Shown: positions 1 through 11,934, counted from the first letter of the stretch. The stretch: DNA of 64,000 nt from Nymphaea colorata (GCF_008831285.2 NC_045138.2:19253934-19317933); one strand, 5' to 3'. The notes: generated by a model not told the origin, from the sequence alone. Program-made: numbers and translations.

Positions 1-2490
1 CTTGTCTTTTCCCTTCGTCCATTTCGTTCTCCACGCAGGCTTCATTTCTCTCCGCTCCTCCGTTCTTTGAGGAGAGCGCCGGCGCGTGCACAGGTCTCCC
101 TTTTTTTTTTTTTTTTTTGATGTGCTTGGGGTTTTTTGGACGTCCTTCTGTTGTTTTTCGTTGGTTGGCGATGGCGTTGGTGATCATACGACGAGTTCTT
201 CGTGCCAGTGAGTGGCGAGTGTTCTCTTTTCTTTGTTCCCCTCGTTTTGAAGAAGACTTTGTCCTGGGGATTTTCTTCAATTGAGTTCCTTTAGGGTTCA
301 TTTGGCACCCATTGTAATTGTCCAGTGATTATGCCTCAAAAGTTTGAGGTACCACGAAAGTGCCCCAATCTTCACGGCAGTTTCTTCTAGCCTCTCTTTT
401 CTTTGTTTTGAGGTTATTATGATTTGGTGCTTCTTATATGTTGATCAGTGGAGATTCTTAGGCTTTGGATTCTTGGCTTCTTGTAGTGCAGAATTTTGTA
501 CAAAATTGTCTGCTTTCTTTTTTCTTTTATTTCTCTTCTTTTGAATTATATGTGTTGTTTTTTTCTTCTTACAGTTTAGGATTTTAATCTCAGTTGAGGT
601 TTTTTGACTAGTATATATCGATTGCGGTTCCCAGTTCATAGAGGTATCATTATTTCCTCTTCTGGGCTCTGAATAATGAAAGGTTCTTTCCGTTGTTTCG
701 GTATCAGTATCTGGTTGAACCTTTTGATGCGTTAGATGATTGGGCGTGTCTTCTTATGACTCAAGAAAATGTCATATTCTAATAATGGTGTACCCAGCAT
801 AGACTTCTTAGACAACACACGAGTTCTATGTTGCTTCCTTATAGAGGATTTTTATTAGAAGTTGCTAATTTGACTTGTGGTTTACGTTTAATCTCGCAAA
901 GTAGAGGTTTTGATGCTTCACTTCTTTTGCCATAGTTTTGTGGTTATTAGCAGGAAGGTCATTAATATGTCAAAAATGCTATGCCAAAAGAATTCTAGTC
1001 TTCAATCTATGCTAATCTTCATTTGTTTGGTGCTAACGATTCTTTCTGTTAATGAATTAGGATTTGTTTTCAGTTGCATATGTAGCTGAAAACACTTTTG
1101 ATAAAAAAAAACCTTCAAACTCTAGGTCGACCAAAGAGATCTTTGTTGGTGATATTTAGAACCTTCTAGCAGGGAATTAACAGTTACCTTGTAGGCTTTC
1201 TGTATTGTGAAATATCAAATTAGATAAACTTTAAATGAAGATGTTGAATGTCTTCTTCTGCACTGGATTTTATTCTTATAGCACAAAATCAGTGGATCTA
1301 CAACAAGGAATCTTTCGACTTAATATGACAGAGGTATTTTTATGTTTTACAACTAGAGTTACAGATGAGAATGGACAAAGAGTAGATGGAAAATCAAGGA
1401 AGCGTAAGCCATCTACAGTTGCTTAGGAGTCATGCAATTATTTTAAATCTGGATTGTTTGGATGTATTGTATCTCATATTCAAGTTATTAGCAGTGTGTC
1501 GTCTGTAACAGGTCTTGGATCTGAAATTCATTCTTAAATGTCTAATGTTTGTTATGATGGCTCTTTGGGGTTGGCTCACGACACACTTCTAACTGCATGT
1601 AAAATTCAGCAATTTTACCACCTGATTTTCTTGTTAGACGAAAGTGATATACTTTTTGATACAAGTTCTTGCTGACAAGGTCTTAATTGTTATTGCTATA
1701 ATGGAGTTCCTGTTGCTAGATTAATTGGACTATTTACCACCTATTTCAATTATTTGCGAAAGTTATTGCATCCAAGTGCTAACACGAAATTCCACTCTCC
1801 TCTGTCTCACTCAAGTGAATTGGTTTCATACGATAATCACATCAATAGTCTAGAATCTGAATGGCTAGTTTCATTTTGTTTGTATTTACTGATTTCCGAT
1901 GCTTATGCAGGCTTGGCTTAAGCATCTCTCTAGTGGCGCTTCCATTCTTGATTGGTTGGAACAGGAGGAAAATTTTCCAGTCCTGATATTCCATTATCAT
2001 GGCTCTTGCCCTAGGCTTATACATGGAGTGTACTGGTTATGTTATGGGCTGCCCAAGTAAGAGCAAGAAGAACCAGATGTTCATGAGCGTACTAATTTTG
2101 TGATCTACTATTGGAATGGTATTATGGATGATGGTTGTATTTGTTCCAACTGTAATTTAAGTGTCCTCAATGTTCAGCTGAAAGTGCTTTCTTCTGGCTT
2201 CATCAACAACTTTGTTTTTGTCATCCAAATTTTAAAAGTTAATACATGGTTTGGATATTGTGATCCAAACAGAAAAGCTGGTTTTTAAAACTGGGTTTAG
2301 AAAACCAGGTTTCTTCGTAACTAGGTTTTAAGGAGTGTCATCCATATGCCCCTTTTAAGTGCACGATGCAATACTCTTTTTTTTTTTTTCTTCCAAACGA
2401 AAACCACGTTTCAAAAATCTGAAAACTTGGTTTTTGGCAGTTGCATCCAAACACATGAAGCAGGCTTTCGTTAAAGAAATTGGTTTTCAC
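1..2490. other. Unresolved UTR/intron-like region
   Basis: No long ORF is present. The first 110 bases are pyrimidine-rich and end in a CAG/GT context before a T-run, as in a plant 5' leader followed by an intron. A short ORF at 1235-1426 (+) ends in a basic stretch (GKSRKRKPS) just after a pyrimidine-rich sequence and AG that could be a splice acceptor, so a last exon is possible. I do not recognise a product. The rest is AT-rich and looks intronic or intergenic. Confidence 0.3.
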
Positions 2491-2679
2491 ATAAACACAT
2501 AAACCAGCTCATGATCGAAGTTCCGTCCTCTCCCCTCTTTCGCCTCCTCCCCAGTCGGTGTGTCCTTTCGATTTTCGATGAAAATGGGCTGAGGGATTCT
2601 CCTTCCTTAATCAGAGAAAAAATCTACGAACAACAGTGTACAGACAACAAAATGGAGAAGCAGAACCCAGTTGGGCTGC

Positions 2680-2728
2680 CCTTGATCAGTGTTTCCAAGG
2701 AGGCACTCCTTGATCAGTGTTTCCAAGG
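2680..2728. repeat. Short direct duplication, 21-bp unit
   Basis: The same 21 bases, beginning CCTTGATCAG, occur at 2680-2700 and 2708-2728, a period of 28. They lie just upstream of the small membrane protein gene, in its probable leader. Confidence 0.75.
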
Positions 2729-2813
2729 TGGCAAGATCTAGCGTGTCTCTTTACCAGTGTTACCGAGCATCTTTTTGTCGCATAAGATAACTTCTAGTTA
2801 TTTGGCAGCAGCG

Positions 2814-3269
2814 ATGGCGGAGAAGACACTGGCAATGCTTCTGTTAATATTGTCCACGGCAGCCGGCATGTTCCTTCTAAACGACCTCCAAAACAGCGCT
2901 GCAGCAATGACAGATCCTCAATTTTTCCGGTACTTCACGCTGATCCTTCTTGGCGTCCAAGTTGCGTGGGTTGCCTCGGCGGTCGTGGTCTTTTTAGGGG
3001 ATCGGCTGACGGAAACGACAGTCAAGGCCTGCATTTCGATCTCAACCGTCTCTCTTGCCTCTGTGGTCCTGGCTTTGGCGATTTCTGGCTTGCAGGGCAA
3101 CCTTGTCCCCAATTTCATCAGCCAGCCGGGTCATCTTAATTTTGGTTGTCGTTCCGTGCCTTCTTCGTATGTGGTCATGCATTGTGGGGAGGAACCATGC
3201 TGCCATACTTCTGACTGCTATATGCGTCCAACGATGTCTAGATTGAACTCTAGCACCGTCTGCGTGTAA
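2814..3269 (+). CDS. Small three-helix membrane protein, family unknown
   Basis: A 151-residue ORF counted from the ATG at 2814. An in-frame ATG at 2757 exists, but I prefer 2814 because the paralogue on the minus strand aligns from near this point. Three hydrophobic segments are visible, at about residues 6-23, 39-62 and 70-93, so it should be an integral membrane protein. It shares with the protein at 11431-11844 the pattern FLxNDL, DPxFF, AWxAS, a VVxLxDxLTET block and an IST.SL third helix. The last 50 residues do not match the paralogue and are rich in Cys and Ser, so the original C-terminus may have been replaced or the true gene may splice near 3115. The helix layout loosely recalls PGG-type plant membrane domains, but I see no PGG motif. 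Function unknown. Confidence 0.6.
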   Translation: MAEKTLAMLLLILSTAAGMFLLNDLQNSAAAMTDPQFFRYFTLILLGVQVAWVASAVVVFLGDRLTETTVKACISISTVSLASVVLALAISGLQGNLVPNFISQPGHLNFGCRSVPSSYVVMHCGEEPCCHTSDCYMRPTMSRLNSSTVCV

Positions 3270-3338
3270 TCCAACCACTTCATTGGGTGTCTTAGTGGTC
3301 GTGTCTTGCGGACCTCCGTCTACGTCTATAGTTTCTGA

Positions 3339-4440
3339 GCATGCAAAACCAATTCCCACAACCAAGTGCAATCTCCGCGCTTGGTTTAAAGCAAAGCCGG
3401 TTAGTCTGCTTTGTAGGAAGGCCAGAGCTGCCATGGCTATGGACAATTATTTGGTTTTGATTTCCTTCCATTTTCTTTCGGCAAAGTTCCTTAAGAACTT
3501 GCTCCAGTTTGGTTGGGCTTATAAGCTCTGGACGGTAATATCATAAAAGTTTAGTCTTGTGTCTAATGTTGTGAAGAATCTTGAGAAACTTATGAAAATG
3601 GTTATTAAGTGATTAGTTGTGTTGATTCCTATAATTTTTAGGACTGAAACTTTTAGAAGTGAGTTGCTACCAAATCAAATCAAAACATTTGATATCAGAA
3701 TGCATTCCAAAATTTGCTGATTTCGCCCAGCGGTTTGTGTTTGGTAAAGCTAACCCATCTTTGCAAAGAAATTTTTGTATAGTCTGCTTTACTCTATCTA
3801 TCCTATTTTTTTTTATTAATATTATTGGGACAAAGAACCTCTAGCATGGTTGGGGTTGTTTCGGCCTTCCTCCTCCTTCTAATTGAAAGCATCCCACATT
3901 ATCTCCTTCTTCTTGATATCATGAATCAAAATTTCAAACTCTAGGCAAATTTCTGTCCATCCGTATGAAGGAATTAATTGAATTGTCAAGGTGCATGCAA
4001 AACTAATTTTCACACAACCAAGTAAAACCCTTACCACTTGGTGGCTTCTTTAAAGCCAAGCCGGTTAAACTTCTATATAGGAAAGCTAGAGCTGCCACGG
4101 CAGTGGACAATTATTTGGCTTTGAGTTCCATTCATCTTATTTCAGCTCAGTTTTCTTGGAATTGTCTAGTGTTTGATTGGGTTGTTAGGGCTGGACTAGG
4201 TTTGGACTGTATTGTGAAAATCTTGTGGGATTTATAAATAGGGTTTATTAAGTGATTGGTTGTCTTTGTTTGTAATATCTTTTATGATAAAATTACTGAG
4301 TGGGTTGAGATTTGTCAAATCAAGTCATAACATTTTGTATCAGATTAGGTTTAACACTTAAGCTTGAAGTCCCACACTCACATAAGTGCATGCTTTAAGG
4401 GGGTTAATTGTGAATAATTTTAAGAGACTTATAAAAATGG
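3339..4440. repeat. Repeated LTR-end-like fragments
   Basis: The block 3339-3705 is repeated at about 3993-4350, diverged but alignable throughout. A third partial copy of its middle part starts near 4399. Each of the first two ends in an AT-rich stretch finishing ACA, followed by a degenerate TATCAGA or GTATCAGA box. That resembles a copia LTR end followed by an initiator-Met tRNA primer site. No coding sequence is attached. An old tandem array of LTR remnants is the best reading; an unrelated tandem repeat is the alternative. Confidence 0.45.
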
Positions 4441-4550
4441 TTAACGCTTAATACTCATATCTGGGTCTGGATCCAACTCTCGGTGGAAGTTCTTGCCCCT
4501 TTTTCACAACGCTTCAAACATGCGCCATCAAGTTCATTGTTTAGTATTTA

Positions 4551-4694
4551 CATTCTGAATTATGTAGTTATATTCTAACTGGATATTTTCTTATTAGCAT
4601 CTAACAATACTTGCCAGAATCTCATTCTGAATTATGTAGTTATATTCTAATTGGCAATTTTCTTATTAGTATCTAACAATACTTGCCGGAGTCT
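4551..4694. repeat. 72-bp tandem duplication
   Basis: Two adjacent copies, 4551-4622 and 4623-4694, differ at only a few positions. AT-rich with no coding potential. Confidence 0.8.
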
Positions 4695-5080
4695 CATTTT
4701 TCATTATTGAAGTTAGTGGTCGTTAAGTTGCGTTTGATTTTTCATAGATCTCAGATCTGAAGGGATTTTAGATCGACCCGATAAAACTGTAGATTTCAGC
4801 AGTCACATCTAACATAGATTTTAAATCCGTGATGTAGTGTAAAACTATGTTATTAAAAAGCCAAACTTCACAACTGCAGATCTAAGATCCACGGCGGTCT
4901 CTCATATTCGAGCTAATCTAAAGGCAAACCAAAAATTGGTTCAAGTGAAATCGTTGCTCTGTTTTTTCAGGCCGCCAATGGACAGTCTCGTTACCTGTCG
5001 CAGTCGGTGCTTCCTCACCACCGTCACCAGCACAAGCTTGTGCGTTCACAATGTTCGGTTGATGAATTCGGAAAAGCTAG

Positions 5081-5429
5081 TGTTTGGTTGGAGGGAAAGG
5101 AATGGACGGAAAGGAAAGGAAAAATGATAGAATGAAAATAAAAGTAAAGAAGTGATTAAAAAACTTATTTGAAATGAAAGGAAAGACTAAAATCTTTTTC
5201 GTTTTTTCTTCTAGAAGTGGGTCTTAATGGGTATTATGGGCAAAAAGAACTTTTCATCTTCCTTTCCTTTTCCTTTCCTTTCAATTCGTCCGATTCCCTT
5301 TCAATTCGTTCGATTTGAGAGGGATTAAATTTACACTAATCTATCCTTTCATTTTCCACACTTCAACAGCGGTTACTCAATTTCTCTCTTTCCGTTCAAC
5401 CAAACAGGTTTCGTTCAACCAAACAGGCC
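5081..5429. mobile_element. MITE-like element, copy A
   Basis: The left end reads TGTTTGGTTGGAGGGAAAGG and the right end carries the complement twice (AACCAAACAGG), so terminal inverted repeats are visible. The interior is purine-rich on one side and pyrimidine-rich on the other. It contains a GAAGTGATTAAAAAACTT block that recurs in inverted orientation in the element at 8945-9394. No ORF of note. The TIR type is common in plant non-autonomous DNA transposons. I could not identify a clean target duplication. Confidence 0.6.
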
Positions 5430-8400
5430 GTTAAAGTGAACCGTCAAGATTATCAACAAAGAGGGAGAGAGACACGCCGGAGACCACCGTAGAACGGTTC
5501 AATTAAAAGGGAATGACAACAGACTAAATTCAAACAGGACTCGGTTTTGTCGTCTCTGCCATGGTACCAATGTCACCATGCTGGGCCGATTTAGCGACTC
5601 TGATTTCGTCATTTCTTTCCCATCTGAAATTGCCAAGTCCTGAATGGATTGTTCGGTGATGAAGGAAGGCATTGCGAAGCTTGTTAGTGTCGAGGGCTTC
5701 GAGTCCATCGTCACCTCTGTCTCCAACACCCGCTGAAACATGCTCGCTTCTTTAGGTATTTCCATCAATCGCATATTATTGTTTCCGATCTCGTTTTCTT
5801 GTTTGGGCATTAGGGTTTTCGGAAGTTGCCACTTTGTTCTTGAGGCTTGGTCTTCACGTAGTGGGCACTTTTTTTCTCATTTCAATGGCAAGTTTTGATA
5901 TGGCGTATGATGTGGCTAATTGAACATTCATGTAGCGGTCGTCCCATTTCGAGCCTCTGATTCGTAAGTCTTGGCTTCTCGCTCGATTTCTTTGATCCTT
6001 CCCTTCTAGATCTTATCTTTTCGGTTCTCAAATTAATGTTTAGGCGCAGTTTGGGAGGTTAGAAAATGGTTCTACATAATCAACCCTTTTGAGGGAAGAT
6101 CATCGTTTGTATCTTCTTCCAGTTATTTTTTTCTTGCAAAAAATTATGTTTTCTGTCCATAATAATTTTTTTTTAACTGGGGATGTGAGGAACAGTTTCA
6201 TGAGCCAAAAATTTCATGTTCAAGCTTCCAGTCCTTAGAAACTGACATTTAAAATTGAGGACTTTTGAATTGTTCTCCGTACTTTTTTTAATCACATTCA
6301 GGTTTTCATTTTGCAGGGTTATGTTTTCAGAAATGCAGGAAATAATTTTGGGATATATCTACAGATCTCATGATCAAGTTGTGTTAAACTAGAAGCTTCT
6401 GTCGTCCTTGGTTAAATGCCGGAAAAATATCAAAAAATTCAAATGCAAAAATCTATCCGATAATATAAAATATTGTTACAGTGTGTGTATAACACATCGC
6501 GAATGCGAAGTTCTTGTTAATGCTGCAAAAGATATCATGACTTCCATGGACTTTTCAAGTTCGGGGTTATGTTGAAAATCTTCCATAGTACATTATTCTT
6601 CTTCAAAATTTCATAATAAGTGCACGAGATTTTCAAAATGTAGATTATATTGGTGGTGACTTAAAGTTATAAGAATTAAGAAGGCTTCTATGTTGTGCAT
6701 GGACAACAACCAATGCAGCTCAAATATCATTCTTTTTTTCTAATTTTTAAATGGAAATTCCGTAAAACGGATGCTAATAAAACTTTTTTTAAAATTTTTC
6801 CCGAACTCTTTCTCTTTTTACGACAATATAAAACAAAGCGACAACTCCCATCTGTTGGAGAGTTTGAGAGTTCTCAATTAAAAGCACCGACTGCAAATCT
6901 ATAGATATAGTCAAATACTCACACTGGAAGTGAGCTGCTCTGACATTCCAAGTCTATTAAATCTTTAATCTCAGTTGAAGCTTGTAATTTGATAAGTAGA
7001 TCTGTGGTACTTCATCATACGATTTTTATAAGATTCTTATATGCAAATACATCTACATATAGAATAAAGCCGAATTTGATGCCTAATTTATGTAACATAC
7101 TTCATTAATTAGATGCCTAATTTGAGGGTCTTGAGCTGTAGAACTTCACTTTTGGTCTCCAGAGCCGAGAAGTTGAGCATCTAGCCACGTTCGTAACCAG
7201 ATAAGCCTGTTGTTTTCCACATTGTTGGCTTAGAAGTATGATCTCCGACAAAGGAACCATATTCAGATAGGCTTTTATTTATTAGGACAGTTGCAATGAT
7301 AGTCCTTTATGAAACTGTAATGGGCTCTTAGGAAGAAATACAACAAGAGAATGAGCAAGAACATGGCAAGAACATGGACCTGCATTCATGGGCATATGGA
7401 TATTGAATCAAAAGGAAGGAGAGATGCAATGGCGTGTTGGAAATGGCGAGAAGGCAAAGCTATGGGAGGATAAGTGACATGGTGGAATTATTTCAAACTA
7501 AGTTGTTTGAGATGAGTACTTCTTCGTTGCTGGGAGTGTCGAGAATACCATCGCGGAGGCAGCCCAAGGATATAACTGCAGATCAGAAATTCCAAGCGGT
7601 GCTGTCAGTTCAATATCATCTGCAGTATGAAGCACATCCCTGAAGAGGGAAGAAGTGAATTCCGTATCATTACAATGAAGAAAGGATTAAGCAGATGGGT
7701 GGCTGCGGTGTAGAGGAAGAAAGACCACAGCCGCCTCTGTGATGAAGTAGAAAGAGCTGTTACTGGTAGTGACGAGGCTGAAATGGAACTCTTGATCAAA
7801 TGAGCAGAAGCCACCAAGTTTCATAGACCATCGTCCACTCTGTTTTCAAACAAAGGCTGGAATCGCAGGCTCAAACCAGTCAACAGAACAAGTCACCGTG
7901 AAAAGAGAAAGTATGTGATCGAGAATAAAAGCAAATATCCGCTCATAGTCATAGCAAAAATTCTTTCGATGAGTTACGTCACTCAGGTGCATCTAGGCGA
8001 CTGGCTTCGAATCATTGTGTACGTTAAGCGCATCGGTGCAAATTCTCTGCTCCCTTGGTATGCTAAACATGCAGAGTCTAGAGTGCAAGAAAGGTGTTTG
8101 ACGAAATGCCTGATGGGTGGGGTGGGTTTTTGGGGATGAATTTGAGGCATTTTTGATTTTTTTTTTAAAGAATTGTATATTAGACTTTCTTTTTTCCTGT
8201 GCACAGGGGTTTTCCCATTAGTCTTTGTCTTTGCATAGCTTAGAGTTTTCAAGTAATAAAAAGAAGAAAAACACACACGCACAAACATATATATACTTGT
8301 AGACATGCTATTGCAGTGAAAAGTAGTTTTTTACAAAAATATAAAAAATAAAAAATAATATTTTTTTTATTTTTTGAACTTACTGTTTCTTCATGGGTTT

Positions 8401-8944
8401 AAACATCAGCTCAACTCTTTCTTGCATGAATGAGGTTTAGAAATTGATTTTCCTTTTTTATTCCTAAAAAAGAAGAAAGTAGTTCAGATTCTGCTTATAA
8501 AATTATTGTTTTTTTGTTCTTTATGTATTCAGGGTGCATATGATTTTGAAATATTTTAATTTAAAGGTTGCGATGGCAAAAAGTTGCAGGAATCTCGAGT
8601 AACATTGGCAGCACGCGAAATGAAGCTGCCACTACACACTTTGTAAAGGGCTAATTAGCTCACGATAGCCGCATAGAAGCCAGCTTCCTATATGCCTCTC
8701 CTAGGGTAAGACGAAATGAGAAATTCATTGAAAACAAAGGGCAAGTTGATCGTGCTGTCATCGATTTCGTCGTAGAGAAAGCAACTCCGGTTTCCTAACG
8801 GGGGTTTAGTCCGGTTTCCGGTTTTCCATCCTCCTTCTGCAAGATCCCGGTATTCAAAACCCGTCTTCCGCCATTGCCCTGTACTGTTGCTACCTCGGTG
8901 CGCCATTGTCTAGTACAAATCGTTCTTGTCTTGTAACTACTTAA
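5430..8944. other. Intergenic, AT-rich, no supported gene
   Basis: Only short ORFs occur. Those at 5499-5810 (-), 7434-7643 (+) and 7983-8306 (-) show no domain or motif that I recognise. The stretch 5540-5760 has fairly even base composition and might be a decayed exon, but no frame stays open. From 8150 to 8540 the sequence is A/T-run rich. Confidence 0.4.
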
Positions 8945-9394
8945 GGGCCTGTTTGGTTGAAGGGAAAGAGAAGGAAAGGGAGGGATTGAGCAATCCCTCC
9001 TTTGTTTGGTTGGCTAACTAAAGAGGAGGGAAATGGGCAAAGTGTGTTTGGTTGGGAGCGGAAGGAAAGAGAAAGGAGGGAAAGAAAAAGATTGTGTAGT
9101 GTAAATGCAATCACACCCAAATCGAACGGATTGGGAAGGAAAGGAAAGGGAGAGAGGAGCAAAAGTGTTGACTGCCCACAATACCCCTTCCTTCACGTTC
9201 TTAATTTTTTAAACATTTTGACTGTTAGGAGTATTATTGTAAAGTATTAACATTTTCTTTTCTTTCATTTGTATTCAAACAAGTTTTTTAATCACTTCTT
9301 TTCATTTCATTCATTTCCCTTTCCTTTCATTTTCCTTCCTTTCCATCCATTTCCCTCCTACCAAACAGACCCTTTCCCTCCTACCAAACAGACC
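8945..9394. mobile_element. MITE-like element, copy B (inverted relative to A)
   Basis: Starts GGGCCTGTTTGGTTG and ends in two successive copies of a CTACCAAACAGACC end. The interior holds the reverse complement of the GAAGTGATTAAAAAACTT block of copy A, so the two belong to one family in opposite orientation. The doubled right end mirrors the doubled right end of copy A. No transposase. The short ORFs inside, on both strands, are by-products of the purine/pyrimidine asymmetry. Confidence 0.65.
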
Positions 9395-9395
9395 A

Positions 9396-10040
9396 GCCCA
9401 ACCGACATTCTTGACAAATTGTAGATCTAACAACCTAGTGGGCTTGGTCCCCAATGAGATGATGGACTTGCTATTGAGATTCAACACGAAGTCATCTAAG
9501 CATCCAGTGTTGTCAATACCTCAAACTGAAGCCCAGCCGACATTCTTGACAAACTGTAGATCTAACGAGCTTCTCCGGGAATACCATGAGTCGGGTCCCA
9601 ATGAGATGATGGACTTGATATTAGATTCAACAGGAAGTCTTCCAACCATTTATGTGTTTTAAACACCTAAAGCTGAAGCCCAGCCGTCATTATTGACAAA
9701 TTGTAGATCTAACGACCTAGTGGGCTTGGTCCCCGATGTGATGGAGATATTCAACACGAAGTCATCTAAGCATCTGAAGTTGAGTTTCTTTCATGCGTGA
9801 GCAGTTGGGTTTCTTTCATGCGTGATAAAAATGCCTATAATTTTTAATTTTATGAAAAGAAAAACGAAAACTAAAGCCGGTACATGAACATGGGGTCCGC
9901 TATTGAGCCCAACCGACATTTATGACAAACTGTAGATCTGACGAGCTTCTCGGATAATACCTTGGGCGCTGGTTCCCGATGAGATGATGGACTTGATATT
10001 GAGATTCAACATGAAGTCATCTAACCATCTACGTGTTTTT
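9396..10040. repeat. Four-unit tandem array with alternating unit types
   Basis: Units begin GCCCA(A/G)CCG at 9396, 9531, 9678 and 9907. Each carries a TTGACAAA..TGTAGATCT core followed by GATGATGGACTTG or a shortened form of it. Units 1 and 3 share a CCTAGTGGGCTTGGTCCCC segment. Units 2 and 4 share a GAGCTTCTC..GG.ATACC segment instead, so the array looks like AB repeated. An extra stretch of about 130 bases separates units 3 and 4. No coding frame runs through it. Confidence 0.75.
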
Positions 10041-10506
10041 TCTTTCGTTTTTTTATATTTAATCTCTTCCAGGCGTTAACCTTTATTTTACACGAGGCAA
10101 ACCACGCGCGCAGCGTATTGTGCCTACGTAAGCACTACGTAAGAAGGAAAGGACTCTTTTGAAGGCTTCCAGCCGATCTGGTATTGAAACACTTTTTCTT
10201 GTGAATGCAATCCATTGACTCGAATTTTATATACACTTCCATATTAACAGTTCATAATAATATTCTTCAAGAATGTTGATTTGGACCCACGTAGACTTTT
10301 GAAAATAGAAATAAACAAAAAAAAAAAGCTTTGACGCCCATAATTTCTCACCTTACCGAACCTTCCATTCTTATAACGTACATGGCTTGTTTTCCACGCC
10401 TTTTTGGCGCCTTGGGTGTTATTTTCAACTTAATCATAGTGGCTTTCCTTCGACCCGACAATTTAAAACTATTTAAAACAGAAACTGAGCTTACACTCTT
10501 CAGTGG

Positions 10507-10547
<41 letters not shown>

Positions 10548-11430
10548 GAGAGTCTCTTACACTCTTCTCTCCCTTATGTAATCCGTGAAGAGCGAAGACT
10601 GATTTCTTTTAAAAGTCTGTGGCTGTCAACCAGCAGCTACCACAGGGTCTTTTTTATTTATCTTCTTGCCTTATTTCATCAAACATGTGTAAAGTGTGGG
10701 CTCGTGAAAGCAGAAGCAACAACCAACCATGCAGGCATGGACTGGCCGGTTAGTGACGGCCACATTTGTGGTCAACAGACCATGTAACCTGGGAAAGAGA
10801 CTTAACTTAAAGATGTAAGTGTCCACATGAAGCAGACAAGCGTCCTTATCAGGAAAACTTTTTCCTGCTTTCACACACGGACCCTACCATGATATAACCT
10901 CATAGAAAATAGGCAACTTGTACGGGATGACAGCAACACTTGCTCGTCTCAAAACAACGACAGCCCTATACGGCCCTACATGTAGGGCGGTGATGAGACG
11001 CAGACGAAGAATTTGGGGTATTCACCAGTGGAATACTGACACAACTTAAAAAATTGTGGAAACAGAGTATGTGCTCAAGAATACGGAGCAGAGCAAAAAT
11101 TGGATGAGAAAAGCTCATTCTCTCATTACTCGAATGGTGGCTATGTCAACAATTATGTTACAAATGAACACTAGAAACAAAAAAAATAGAGAAATACAGA
11201 TATACCTACAAGATTCACACTTTGGCACACTGTACATATTCCTTCTAACCATTTCTATTACTGCAATGACAATAACAGACTCTGAATCTGACCTGAAAAT
11301 GAGCTTTTTTTTCAGAATTGCTTCATCAATACATTGCCTCCTCGTCCCATATAAAATAACATGATGTTGTTCTATGCTGGACGAGCCCACAGGGAGAAGA
11401 CCGGCCGGAACCGCAAGTTAGATTGCACGA
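10041..11430. other. Intergenic, no supported gene
   Basis: Contains a TA microsatellite (10510-10544) and short unconvincing ORFs at 10331-10588 (+), 11056-11364 (+) and 11115-11390 (-). The last two overlap each other on opposite strands and show no recognisable domain. The region is downstream of the minus-strand membrane gene and may include its 3' UTR. Confidence 0.4.
10510..10544. repeat. (TA)n microsatellite
   Basis: About 17 uninterrupted TA dinucleotides. Confidence 0.95.
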
Positions 11431-11844
11431 CTATGACGTCCGACGCAGGATGGGCGTTGTTCCGGTCATCGAAATCGTCAATGTCACGAGAGCAGGGACA
11501 AGAGAAAGGGTGGAGATCAGGAGGAAGGTCTTGATCGACGTTTCCGTGAGCGCATCGGCTAGTATGACAACGAGCAGCGAGGCAATCCAGGCTATTAGGA
11601 TCCCAAGAAGGATCAGCAATACCTGGAGATCTTCCAGGAGGAAAAAGTGGGGATCCACCGGTGCAGCCGCCCAGCTTGCGAGGTCGTTTATGAGGAAGAT
11701 GCCGGCTATCATGGACATAAGCAGCAGCAGAATCGCCATCGCTGTCGCCGTCGCCGCAGCCATCGTCGCGGTCGCCGCCGCCGTCGTCGTCGCCGTCGCC
11801 GTCGTCGTCGCCGTCGCCGTCGCCAGTTCCTCGTTCTTCCCCAT
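11431..11844 (-). CDS. Small three-helix membrane protein, paralogue of 2814-3269
   Basis: A 137-residue ORF from the ATG at 11844 (MGKNEE). Upstream in-frame ATGs exist, but the sequence there is AT-rich and leader-like. Residues 8-35 are almost entirely Ala and Thr, encoded by a GCGACG-type trinucleotide run. Hydrophobic segments at about 36-53, 73-96 and 104-127 follow. The middle part aligns with the plus-strand protein at 2814: FLINDL, DPHFF, AWIAS, VVxLxDxLTET and IST.SL are shared, roughly 40 percent identity by eye. Unlike that copy, it ends soon after helix 3, which suggests the shorter end is ancestral. Function unknown; probably a plant-specific membrane protein. The A/T-rich N-terminus could shift or lose reading frame easily by repeat slippage. 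Confidence 0.6.
   Translation of the reverse strand: MGKNEELATATATTTATATTTAAATATMAAATATAMAILLLLMSMIAGIFLINDLASWAAAPVDPHFFLLEDLQVLLILLGILIAWIASLLVVILADALTETSIKTFLLISTLSLVPALVTLTISMTGTTPILRRTS
11730..11830. repeat. GTC/GCC trinucleotide repeat inside a coding region
   Basis: Imperfect runs of CGTCGCCGT-type units. On the minus strand they encode the Ala/Thr-rich N-terminal segment of the small membrane protein. All changes of length in multiples of three would keep the frame. Confidence 0.85.
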
Positions 11845-11934
11845 TTTCGCTGCAGAAGATATAAAGAAAACGTTTAAATTTTTTTGTTTTGAGAATCTGA
11901 AAATAATGGACAACACTCAGCCTCTCGCAGGAGG

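Noticed and set aside
3042-3446. Minus-strand frame of 134 codons
   Set aside because: Antisense to the membrane gene; no motif and the opposite strand has conserved paralogue features.
7434-7643. Possible exon of 69 codons
   Set aside because: Composition is coding-like but no motif, no splice context and frames close on both sides.
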